From contig OX388351.1 in assembly GCA_947579665.1 (NCBI GenBank), positions 60,334,939 through 60,398,938 on the forward strand: 64,000 bases of DNA, written 5' to 3'. A program made the translations under genes and the position numbers. This stretch comes from Sympetrum striolatum (lineage: Eukaryota > Arthropoda > Insecta > Odonata > Libellulidae). Under the pieces are notes generated by a model. It ran no database searches. It had not been told where the DNA came from and saw only the letters and a list, made by a program, of their open reading frames with translations. Of this stretch, positions 21,109 through 33,371 are shown one piece after another (position 1 is the first letter of the stretch; every line of letters begins with the position of its first letter).

Positions 21109-21212
21109 AAAACTAATCAACTCTTGGCATTGTTAGGGAAATCCTAAATATGAATTTTGAAAATGATCGGATAATTACTTTTTAAGATAGAGCGCACACA
21201 AACTTTTTAACC

Positions 21213-21255
<43 letters not shown>

Positions 21256-21267
21256 CACAGACAGACA
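21213..21267 (+). repeat. (ACAG)n microsatellite in element 1
   Basis: About 13 units of CAGA/ACAG with one CACA interruption, located between the core repeats and the terminal hairpin. It is the positional equivalent of the (CA)n in element 2. Confidence 0.95.
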
Positions 21268-21394
21268 TGTTCGGGAAAATAGCTTAAACATGCTCTATGG
21301 GCCCCAAAACATCTATTTCCGTCGAAATCTGGAGATCGAATTTTTTTGCGAATACAATACTTTCTCTATACTACGTATAGGGAGAAAGTAAAAA

Positions 21395-22251
21395 TCTGAT
21401 GTGGCCAGCACATGACTTTCTCCATATATAAGATGTAAATATTTATCTACGACAGTAATTTCGAACTCTATACTCCATCTAAACTTTGAAGATGAGTGAT
21501 TAATTTATATATATTATTAGCTTTTACGTCACAAACATTATAAATAATGTTTTTCAGGACATGTTCGATGAAAAACGATGAAGTGGCCTTTCGCCCCAGC
21601 GCCCAGAGCGCCCGCAACGTACATAATCAGCAACTTCCGGTTTATCAGTATTTCACAAATAACTCCAACACAATCAGTGATACAAAAATATGATTCATAC
21701 AAAACTCATAGTAAATTACGTTTTCTAAAACTTTTATAAAAACTAGTATATACCTAAATATCATATTTATGGAGATATTTTGAAAACCGGAAATGAGCTT
21801 TGATGAATAAAGCTCAACTTCCGGTTAACCGATTTACTCCAAAATCTAATCAACTCTAAACACACAAACCAAAATACTATATATAAAATTTGGTGTTGAT
21901 CCGACAAACAATTTTCATGTTAGAGCGCCCACAAAGTACATAATCAGCTACTTCCGGTTTATCGGTATTTCACGAATAACTCCTAATCAAGCGGTGATAC
22001 AAAAATATATTAAATACAAAAGTTATAGTAAATTATATTATCTAAAACTTTTATAAGTAATACAATATACGTATATATCATATTTATGGAGATATTTTGA
22101 AAACCGGAAATGAGCTTTAATCAGAAAAGCTCGACTTCCGGTTGACCGATTTACTCCAAAAACTAATCAACTCTGACAGCACACACACCACTACTATATA
22201 TGAAGTTTGGCATTGATACGACTAATAGTTTTCACGTTAGAGCGCCCACTA

Positions 22252-22313
<62 letters not shown>

Positions 22314-22446
22314 ACAGACATCATTCCGAAAATGGTCAAAACGTGTTCTAGGGACCCCAAAACATGTATTTCCGTTGAAATCTCGAAGTCGAATTTTTTC
22401 ATGAAAACAATACTTTCTCTATACTTCGTATATGGAGAAAGTAAAA
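21395..22446 (+). mobile_element. Helentron-like non-autonomous element 2, abutting element 1
   Basis: It begins with the same left end, TCTGATGTGGCCAGCACATG, and ends in an equivalent hairpin, TACTTTCTCTATA-CTTCG-TATATGGAGAAAGTA (22411-22443). The left subterminal repeat ACTTTCTCCATATA (21427) is the exact complement of the right TATATGGAGAAAGT. Its core has two ~320-bp units starting CTTCCGGTTTATC(A/G)GTATT near 21632 and 21952, diverged from the element 1 core but sharing the CTTCCGGTTAACC, GAGATAT and AATCAGTG(A/T)TAC words. A (CA)n microsatellite follows. It sits head-to-tail against element 1 with nothing between. Confidence 0.7.
22253..22318 (+). repeat. (CA)n microsatellite in element 2
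   Basis: About 30 CA units, with one TACACACAGACA transition at the right end that resembles the ACAG motif of element 1. It generates histidine/threonine-repeat frames that are artefacts. Confidence 0.95.
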
Positions 22447-25400
22447 AAAGTCAAAAACAATTGGTGAAATTCCAGGATTTTTGCCATATTTTGCTAAAAA
22501 TTTAGCAAAACTAGTCATGTGTTTAAATTTAGTCATTAATTCAGTCTAGAACTAGTCATTCAATTTATATTTTTTATCAAGATCCGACCAAATTCTTTAG
22601 AAATATTTTACTTTTCGCAGTAGTTGACTCAAAACACGTCAAAAATTCGAAAAATATATAGGTGAAATTCCTGGTTTTTGGCCATATTTTGCTAGAAATT
22701 GAGAAAAACTGAACTTTTTTGGACTCATTTTAATGTTTATGACAAGATTTATCCAAATTTATTAGATATTAAAAATTTCCTGTTGCAGTAAACCAAAAAA
22801 ACATCGAAAACTCGAAAACAATTGATAGAATTTCAGTATTTAGGCCATATTTTGCTAAAACTTGAGCAAAACTAGTCAGGTTTTAATTCAATTTAAATCC
22901 TTTGTCAAGATCTAACCAAATTCTTTAGAAATATTCAATTTTTCGTAGCAGTTAACTCAAAAAACGTTAAAACTCGAGAAAAATCAGTGAAATATCAGCT
23001 TTGTGGCCATATTTTATTCAATTTTTCGTAGCAATTAACTTAAAAAACATCGAAAACTCAAACAAAAAATCGGTAAAATATCTTGTTTTTGGCCAGTTTT
23101 TTCTAAAAATTGCTGTAAAATAGTCAATTCTGTGCTAATTTTAAGGATTTTGATAGGATCTATCCAAATTAGTTAGATATTTTCAATTTTTTGCAGTAGT
23201 AAACCAAGAAAAAACGTCGAGAAGAATTGCTGAAATTCCAGGATTTATGCCATATTTTGCTTAAAATTGAGCAAAAATAGTCACGTTTTGATTCAATTTA
23301 AATTCTCTGTCAAGATCTAACCAAGTTCTATAGAAATAATCAATTTTTGGTAGAAGTTAACCGAAAAAACGCCGAAAATTCAGAAAAAATATTGGTAAAA
23401 TATCTGGTTTTTGGTCATTTTTTGCTAAACATTGAGCAAAAAAAGTCAAGTGTGATCTCAATTTAAAGTTCATGACGAGATCTAACCAAGTTTTTAAAAA
23501 ATATTTAATTATTTTCAGCTCCTAACCCAAAAAACGTCAGAAAATTCGAAGAAATTGATGAAATATCAGGTTTTTACCATACTTTGCTACAAATTGAGAA
23601 AAACAGAATTTGTTGGACTGATTTTAATGTTTATCACAACATTTATCCAAATTTATTAGATATTTTCAATTTTCTGTTGCAGTAAACCAAAAAAACGTCG
23701 AAAACTCGATAACAATTAGTAAAATTTCAGTATAAAGGCCATATTTTGCTAAAAATTGAGCAAAACTAGTCAAGATTTGATAAAATTAAATTTTCTGTCA
23801 AGATCTAACCATGTGTTATAGAAATATTCAATTTTTCGTAGCAGTTAACTCAAAAAACGTCAAAAATTTGAATAACTTAAAGGTAAAATTCCTAGTTTTC
23901 GCTAAATATTGCTAAAACTTGACGAAAAATAGTCAATTCTTTGCTTATTTTAAGGATTCTGACGATATCTATCCAACGTAATAGGTATTTTCAATTTTTT
24001 GTAACAGTAAACCAAAACATATGTCGAAAACAATAGGTGAAATTTCAGGATTTTTGCCATATATTGCTAAAATTGAGCAAGAATAGACAAGTTTTGATTC
24101 AATTTAAATTCTATGTTACGATCTTACCAAGTTCTATAAAATATTTAATTTTTCGTAGCAGTTAACCAAAAAAACGTCGAAACTTCGGAAAAAATATAGG
24201 TAAAATTTCTGGTTTTTGGCCATTTTTTGCTAAAAATTAAGCAAAATTAGTCAAGTTTGTACTCAATTTTAAGTTCATGACGAGATCTAACCAGGTTTAT
24301 AAAAAAATTTTATTTTTTTTCAGCAGCTAACCAAAAAAAACGTCGAAAAATCGAAAAATATGGTATAATATCAGGTTTTTTGAAATATTTTGCTACAAAT
24401 TTAGAAAAACACAACTTGTTTAATCTCATTCTAATGCTTATGAGAATATTTATCCAAATTAATTAGATGTTTTAAATTTCCTGTTGTAGTAAACCAAGAA
24501 ATCGTCGAAAACTCGAAAAGAATTGGTAAAAGTTCAGTATTTAGGCCATATTTTGCTAAAAATTGAGCAAAATTAGTCAAATTTTGATTCAATTTAAATT
24601 CTCTGTCACAATATAACCATGTTGTATAAAAACATCCAATTTTTCGTAGCAGTTAACCAAAAAAACGTCGAAAATTGGGAAAAATTATCGGTAAAATTTC
24701 TGGTTTTTGGCCATTGTTTGCTAAAAATTGAGCAGAAATAGTCAATTTTTGATTCAATTTACATTCTCTTTCACGATCTAACCATGTTCTATAAAAATAT
24801 TTACTTTTTCGTAGCAGTTAACCAGAAAAACGTCGAAAATTCGGAAAAAATATCGGTAAAATTTCTGGTTTTTCGCCATTTTTTGCTAAAAATTGAGCAA
24901 AATTAGTCAAGTTTTTACTCAATTTTAAGTTCATGACGAGATCTAACCAGGTTTATTAAAAATCTTTAATTTTTTTCAGCTGCTAACCCAAAAAACGTCG
25001 AAAACTCAAAAAAATTGGTGAAATATCAGGTTTTTTGTATTATTTTGCTACAAATTTAGAAAAACACAACTTGTTTAAACTCATTCTAATGTTTATGAAA
25101 ATATTTATCCAAATTAATTAGTTATTTTAAATTTCCTGTTGTAGTAAACCAAGAAATCGTCGAGAATTCGAAAACAATTGGTAAAATTTCAGTATTCAGC
25201 TGCTAACCCAAAAAACGTCGAAAACTTGAGAAAAATGTGGAATTATCTGGTTTTTGGCCATATTTTGCTACAAATTTAGAAAAACTAGTCATGATTTGAT
25301 AAAATTAAATATTCTTTCAAGATCTAACCATGTTATATAGAAATATTCAATTTTTCGTAGCAGTTAACTCAAAAAACGTCAAAAATTTGAAAATCATAAA

Positions 25401-28400
25401 TATAAAATTAATAGTTTTCGCCATTTATTGCTTAAACATGACGAAAAATAGTCAATTCTTTGCGAATTTTATTGATTCATACGATATCAATCCAACGTAA
25501 ATAGATATTTTCAATTTTTTGTAGCAGTAAACCAAAAAGAATGTCGAATACAATTGGTGAAATTTAAGAATTTTTGCCATATTTTGCTAAACTTGAGCAA
25601 GAATAGTCAGGTTTTGATTCAATTTAAATTCTCTGTCACGATCTAACCAAGTTCTATAAAAATATTAATTTTTTCGTAGCAGTTAACCAAAAAAACTTCG
25701 AAAATTCGGAAAAAATATCGGTAAAATTTCTGGTTTTTGGCCATTTATTGCTAAAAATATAGAAAAACTAGTCAAGTTTGTGCACAATTTCAGGATCATG
25801 ACGAGATCTAACCAGGTTTATTAAAAATTTTTAATTTTTTTCAGCTGCTAACCCAAAAAACGTCGAAAACTCGAAAAAATTGAGGAAATTTCACGATTTT
25901 GGCCATATTTTGCTACAAATTGAGTAAAAGAGTATTTTCTTGGATTCATTTTGATGTTTTTGTGAAAATTTATCGAAATTAATTAGATAATTTAAATTTC
26001 CTTTTGTAGTAAACCAAGAAATCGTCGAGAAATCGAAAACAATTGGTAAAATATCAGTATTTAGGCCATATTTTGCTAAAAATTGAGCAAAACTGGTCAA
26101 GTTTTGATTCAATTTAAATTCTCTATCACAATCTTACCAGGCTGTATAAAAATATCCAATTTTTCGTAGCAGGTAACCAAAAAAACGTCGAAAATTCGGA
26201 ATAACTATCGGTAAAATTTCTGGTTTTTGGCCATTTTTTGCTAAAAATTGAGCAAAACTAGTCAAGTTTTGATTCAATTTAACTTCTCTGTCACAAACTA
26301 ACCATGTTGTATAAAAATATCCAATTTTTCATAGCAGTTAACCAGAAAAACGTCGAAAATTCGGAAAAAATATCGGTAAAATTTCTGGTTTTTGGCCATT
26401 TTTTGCTAACAATTGAGCAGAAATAGTCAAGTTTTGATTCAATTTAAATTCTCTGTCACGATGTAACCAAGTTCTATAAAAATATTTAATTTTTCTTAGC
26501 AGTTAACCAAAATAACTTCGAAAATTCGGAAAAAATATCGGTAAAATTTCTTGTTTTTGGCCATTTTTTACTAAAAATTGAGCAAAACTGGTCAAGTTTT
26601 GATTCAATTTAAATTCTCTATCACAATCTTACCAAGCTATATAAAAATGTCCTATTTTTCGTTGCAGGTAACCAAAAAAACGTCGAAAATTCGGAATAAC
26701 TATCGGTAAAATTTCTGGTTTTTGGCCATTTTTTGCTGAAAATTGAGCAAAACTAGTCAAGTTTGTACTCAATTTTAAGTTCATGACGAGATATAAACAG
26801 GTTTAAAATAATTTTAAATTTTTTCAGCTGCTAACCCAAAAAACGTCGAAAACTCGAAAAAATTGGTGATATATCAGGTTTTTTGAAATATTTTGCTAAA
26901 AATTGAGAAAAACACAACTTGTTTAAATTCATTTAATGTTTATGAGAATAATTATCCAAATTAATTAGATATTTTACCATGTTCTATAAAAATATTTAAT
27001 TTTTCGTAGCAGTTAACCAAAAAAACGTTGAACATTCGGAAAAAAAATCGGTAAAATTTCTTGTTTTTGGCCATTTTTTGTTAAAAATTGAGCAAAACTA
27101 GTCAAGTTTGTACTCAATTTTAAGTTCATGACGAGTTCTAACCATGTTTATTAAAAATTTTTACATTTTTTCAGCCGCTAACCCAAAAAACGTCGAAAAC
27201 TCGAAAAAATTGGTGATATATCAGGTTTTTTGAAATATTTTGCTAAAAATTGAGAAAAACACAACTTCTTTAAACTCATTTAATGCTTATGAGAATAATT
27301 ATCCAAATTAATTAGATATTTTAAATTTCCTGTTGTAGTAAACCAAGAAATCGTCAAAAACTCGAAAACAATTGGCAAAATTTCAGAATTTAGGGCATAT
27401 ATTGCTAAAAATTGAGCAAAATTAGTCGAGTTTTGATTCAATTTAAATTCTGCGTCACAATCTAACCAAGTTGTATAAAAACATCCAATTTTTCGTAGCA
27501 GTTAACCAAAAAAACGTCGAAAATTCTGAAAAATATCGGTTAAATTTCTGGTTTTTGGCCATTTTTTGCTAAAAATTGAGCAAAACTAGTCAAGTTTTGA
27601 TTCAATTTAAATTATCTGTCACAATCTAACCATGTTGTATAAAAATATCCAATTTTTCGTTGCAGTTAACAAAAAAAACGTCGAAAATTCGGAAAAAATA
27701 TTGGTAAAATTTCTGGTTATTGGCCGTTTATTGCTAAAAATATAGAAAAACTAGTCAACATTGTGCTCAATTTAAAGATCATGACGTGATCTAACCAGGT
27801 TTATTAAAAATTTTTAATTTTTTTCAGCTGCTAACCCTAAAAAAGTCGATAACTCGTAAAAATTGAGGATATATCACGATTTTGGCCATATTTTGCTACA
27901 AATTGAGAAAAACACAACTTGTTTAGACTCATTTTAATGTTTATGAGAATATTTATCCAAAATAATTAGATATTTAAAATTTCCTGTTGTAGTAAACCAA
28001 GAAATCGTCGAACAGTCGAAAAGAATTGGTAAAATTTCAGTATTTAGGCCATATTTTTCTAAAAATTGAGCAAAATTAGTCAAGTTTTGATTTAATTTAA
28101 ATTCTCTGTCACAATATAACCAAGTTTTATAAAATATCCAATTTTTCGTAGCAGTTAACCAAAAAAACGTCGAGAATTCGGAAAAAATATCGGTAAAATT
28201 TCTTCTTGTTCATCTTCTTTCTTCTGAAATAGTCAAGTTTTTTTTAAATTTACATTCTCTGTCACGCTCTAACCAAGTTCTATAAAAATTTTTAATTTTT
28301 AGTAGCAGTTACCCAGAAAAACGTCGAAAATTTGGAAAAAATATAGGTAAAATATCTGGTTTTTGGCCATTTTTTGCTAAAAATTGAGCAAAACTAATTA

Positions 28401-31400
28401 TGTTTGTACTCAATTTAAAGTTCATGACGAGATTTAACCCAAAAAACGTCGAAAACTCGACAAAATTGGTGAAATATCAGGTTTTTTAAATATTTTGCTA
28501 CAAATTGAGAAAAACACAACTTGTTTCAATTCATTTTAATGTTCATGAGAATACATATCCAAATTAATTAGATATTTTAAATTTCCTGTTGTAGTAAACC
28601 AAGAAATCGTCGAAAACTCGAAAACAATTGGTAAAATTTCAGTTTTTTGGCCATATTTTGCTAAAAATTGAGCAAAATTAGTCAAGTTTTGATTCAATTT
28701 AAATTCTCTGTCACAATCTAACCAAGTTGTATAAAAATATCCAATTTTTCGTAGCAGTTAACAAAAAAAACGTCGAAAATTCGGAAAAAATATTGGTAAA
28801 ATTTCTGGTTATTGGCCATTTATTGCTAAAAATATAGAAAAACTAGTCAACTTTTTGCTCAATTTAAAGATCATGACGTGATCTAACAAGGTTTATTAAA
28901 AATTTTTAATTTTTTTTCAGCTGCTAACCAAAAAAAACGTCGAAAACTCGAAAAAATTGAGGATATATCACGATTTTGGCCATATTTTGCTACAAATTGA
29001 GAAAAACACAACTTGTTTAGACTCATTTTAATGTTTATGTGAATATTTATCCAAAATAATTAGATATTTAAAATTTCCTGTTGTAGTAAACCAAGAAATC
29101 GTCGAGAACTCAAAAACAATTGGTAAAATTACAGTATTAAGGCCATATTTTTCTATAAATTGAGCAAAACTAGTCAAAATTTGATAACTCTTAATCGTCT
29201 GTCATGATTTAACCTTGTTATATAAAAATATTCAATTTTTCTTAGCAGTAAACCAACAAAACGTCGAAAATTAGGAAAAAATATCGGTAAAATTTCTTTT
29301 TTTTGGCCATTTTTTGCTAAAAATTGAGCAAAACTGGTCAAGTATTGATTCAATTTAAATTCGCTGTCACGATCTAACCAAGTTGTATAAAAATATCCAA
29401 TTTTTCGTAGCAGTTAACCAAAAAAACCTCGAAAATTCGGAAAATATATCGGTAAAATTTCTGGTTTTTGCCCATTTTTTGCTAACAATTGAGCAGAAAT
29501 AGTCAAGTTTTGATTCAATTTAAATTCTCTGTCACGATCAAACCACGATCTATAAAAATACTTAATTTTTCTTAGCAGTTAACCAAAAAAACGTCGAACA
29601 TTCGGAAATAATATCGGTAAAATTTTTGGTTTTTGGCCATTTTTTGCTTAAAATTGAGCAAAATTAGTCAAGTTTGTACTCAATTTTAAGTTCATGACGA
29701 GATCTATCCAGGTTTATTAAAAATTTTTAATTTTTTTCAGCTGCTAACCCAAAAAACGTCGAAAAATCGAAAAAATTGTTGAAATATCAGGTTTTTTGAA
29801 ATATTTTGCTACAAATTTAGAAAAACACAACTTGTTTAAACTCATTCTAATGTTTATGAGAATATTCATCCAAATTATTTAGATATTTTAAATTTCCTGT
29901 TGTAGTAAACCAAGAAATCGTAGAAAACTCGAAAAGAATTGGTAAAAGTTCAGTATTTAGGCCATATTTGGCTAATAATTGAGCAAAATTAGTCAAGTTT
30001 TGATTCAATTTAAATTCTGCGTCACAATCTAACCAAGTTGTATAAAATATCCAATTTTTCGTAGCAGTTAACCAAAAAAACGTGGAAAATTCGGAAAAAA
30101 TATAGGTAAAATTTCTGGTTTTTGGCCATTTTTTGCTAAAAATTGAGCTGAAATAGTCAAGTTTTGATTCAATTTACATTCTCTGTCACGCTCTAACCAT
30201 GTTCTATAAAAATTATTAATTTTTAGTAGCAGTTACCCAGAAAAACGTCGAAAATTTGGAAAAAATATCGGTAAAATTTCTGGTTTTTGGCCATTTTTTG
30301 CTAAAAATTGAGCTGAAATAGTCAAGTTTTGATTCAATTTACATTCTCTGTCACGCTCTAACCAAGTTCTATAAAAAGTTTTAAATTTTACTAGCAGTTA
30401 CCCAGAAAAACGTCGAAAATTCGGAAAAAATATCGGTAAAATTTGTGGTTTTTGGCCATTTTTTGCTAAAAATTGAGCAAAACTAGTCAAGTTTGTACTC
30501 AATTTTAAGTTCATGACGAGATCTATCCAGGTTTATTAAAAATTTTTAATTTTTTTCAGCTGCTAACCCAAAAAACGTCGAAAAATCGAAAAAATTGGTG
30601 ATATATCAGGTTTTTTGAAATATTTTGCTACAAATTGAGAAAAACACAACTTGTTTAAACTCATTTAATGTTTATGAGAATAATTATCCAAATTATTTAG
30701 ATATTTTAAATTTCCTGTTGTAGTAAACCAAGAAATCGTCAAAAACTCGAAAACAATTGGCAAAAGTTCAGTATTTAGGCCATATTTGGCTAATAATTGA
30801 GCAAAATTAGTCAAGTTTTGATTCAATTTAAATTCTGCGTCACAATCTAACCAAGTTGTATAAAATATCCAATTTTTCGTAGCAGTTAACCAAAAAAACG
30901 TGGAAAATTCGGAAAAAATATAGGTAAAATTTCTGGTTTTTGGCCATTTTTTGCTAAAAATTGAGCTGAAATAGTCAAGTTTTGATTCAATTTACATTCT
31001 CTGTCACGCTCTAACCATGTTCTATAAAAATTATTAATTTTTAGTAGCAGTTACCCAGAAAAACGTCGAAAATTCTGAAAAATATCGGTTAAATTTCTGG
31101 TTTTTGGCCATTTTTTGCTAAAAATTGAGCAAAACTAGTCAAGTTTTGATTCAATTTAAATTCTCTGTCACGATCTAACCATGTTCGATAAAAATATTTA
31201 ATTTTTCGTAGCAGTTAACCAAAAAAACGTCGAACATTCGGAAATAATATCGGTAAAATTTCTGGTTTTTGGCCATTTTTTGCTAAAAATTGAGCAAAAC
31301 TAGTCATGTTTGTACTCAATTTTAAGTTCATGACGAGATCTAACCCAAAAAACGTCGAAAACTCGAAAAAATTGGTGAAATATCAGGTTTTTTGAAATAT

Positions 31401-31413
31401 TTTGCTACAAATT

Positions 31414-32680
31414 GAGAGAAACGCAACTTTTTATCTCATTTTAATGGTTATGTGAATATTTATCCAAATTAATTAGACATTTAAAATTTCCTGTTGTAGT
31501 AAACCAAGAAATCGTCGAGAACACAAAAACAATAGGTAAAATTTCAGTAATAAGGCCATATTTTGCTAAATATTGAGCAAAACTAGTCAAGATTTGATTC
31601 AATTTAAATTCTCTTTCACGATCTAACCAAGTTCTATAAAAATATTCAATTTTTCGTAAAAATTAACTAAATAAACGTCGAAAATTCGGATAAAATATCG
31701 TTAAATATTCTAGTTTTTTGCCATTTGTTGTTAAAATATAGAAAAACTAGTCACGTCATACTCAATTAAAGTTTATGACGAGATCCAAGCAGGTTTATTA
31801 AAAATTTTTAATTTTTCTCAGCTGCTAACCCAAAAAACGTCGAAAACTTGAGAAAAATGTGGAATTATCAGGTTTTTGGCCATTGATTGCTACAAATTTA
31901 GAAAAACTAGTCAAGATTTGATAAAATTAAATATTCTGTCAAGATCTAACCATGTTATATAGAAATATTCAATTTTTCGTAGCAGTTAACTCAAAAAACG
32001 TCAAAAACTAGTAAAACATACATGTAAAATTACTAGTTTTCGCCAATTATTGCTAAAAAATGACGAAAAATAGTCAATTCTTTGCGAATTTTATTGATTC
32101 TTACGATATCAATCCAACGTTAATAGATATTTTCAATTTTTTGTAGCAGTAAACCAAAAAAAATGTCGAAAACAATTGGTGAAATTTAAGGATTTTTGCC
32201 ATATTTTGCTAAAATTGAGCCAGGATAGTCAAGTTTTGATTCAATTTAAACTCTATGTCACGATCTTACCAAGTTCTATAAAATATTTAATTTTTCGTAG
32301 CAGTTAACCAAAAAAACGTCGAAAATTCGGAAAAAATATCGGTAAAATTTCTGGTTTTTGGCCATTTTTTGCTAAAAATTGAGCAAAATTAGTCAAGTTT
32401 GTACTCAATTTTAAGTTCATGATGAGATCTAACCAGGTTTATAAAAAATTTTTAATTTTTTTCAGCTGCTAACCAAAAAAACGTCGAAAAATCGAAAAAT
32501 ATGGTGAAATATCAGGTTTTTTGAAATATTTTGCTACAAATTTCGAAAAACACAACTTGTTTAAACTCATTCTAATGCTTATGAGAATATTTATCCAAAT
32601 TAATTAGATGTTTTAAATTTCCTGTTGTAGTAAACCAAGAAATCGTCGAGAATTCGAAAACAATTGGTAAAATTTCAGTA
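31414..32680 (+). repeat. Long-range duplicated satellite segment, copy A
   Basis: A run with rare markers (GAGAGAAACGCAACTTTTTA, AGTCACGTCATACTC, GAGATCCAAGCAGG) recurs at 47.77-49.04 kb, offset about 16.36 kb, with more differences than the 5.9-kb pair. This shows an older block duplication within the array. Confidence 0.8.
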
Positions 32681-33371
32681 CTCAGCTGCTAACCCAAAAA
32701 ACGTCAAAAACTTGAGAAAAATGTGGAATTATCTGGTTTTAGGCCATATTTTGCTACAAATTTAGAAAAACTAGTCAAGATTTGATATAATTAAATATTC
32801 TGTCAAGATCTAACCATGTTATATAGAAATTTTCAATTTTTCGTAGCAGTTAACTCAAAAAACGTAAAAAATTTGAAAAACATAAATGTAAAATTAATAG
32901 TTTTCGCCATTTATTGCTTAAACATGACGAAAAATAGTCAATTCTTTGCGAATTTTATTGATTCTTACGATATCAATCCAACGTAAATAGATATTTTCAA
33001 TTTTTTGTAGCAGTAAACCAAAAAAAATGTCGAATACAATTGGTGAAATTTAAGGATTTTTGCCATATTTTGCTAAAATTGAGCAAGAATAGTCAAGTTT
33101 TGATGCAATTTAAATTCTTTGTCACGATCTAACCAAGTCCTATAAAAATATTCAATTTTTCGTAGCAGTTAACCAAAAAAACGTCGAAAATTCGGAAAAA
33201 ATATCGGTAAAATTTCTTGTTTTTGGCGATTTTTGCTAAAAATTGAGCAAAACTAGTCAGGTTTTGATTCAATTTAACTTCGCTGTCACAATCTAACCAA
33301 GTTGTATAAAAATATCCAATTTTTCGTAGCAGTTAACCAAAAAAACATCAAAAATTCGAAAAAAATATCGG

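Larger units (their letters stand above)
19971..21394 (+). mobile_element. Helentron-like (HINE/DINE-type) non-autonomous element 1
   Basis: It starts TCTGATGTGGCCAACACATG and ends in a hairpin, TACTTTCTCTATA-CTACG-TATAGGGAGAAAGTA (21358-21390), plus an A-run. Just inside the left end lies ACTTTCTCCG (19991), whose complement GGAGAAAGT forms the right hairpin, so there are subterminal inverted repeats. In the middle are about six 178-bp core repeats followed by an (ACAG)n microsatellite. Left end, subterminal inverted repeats, core tandem repeats, microsatellite and terminal hairpin without target duplication are together the architecture of Helentron-associated elements (DINE-1, pearl-like). 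No Rep/helicase gene is present. Class assignment is inferred from structure. Confidence 0.7.

Noticed and set aside
22200..22505. 101- and 65-codon frames with long His/Thr runs
   Set aside because: These are readings of the (CA)n microsatellite and its flanks in element 2.
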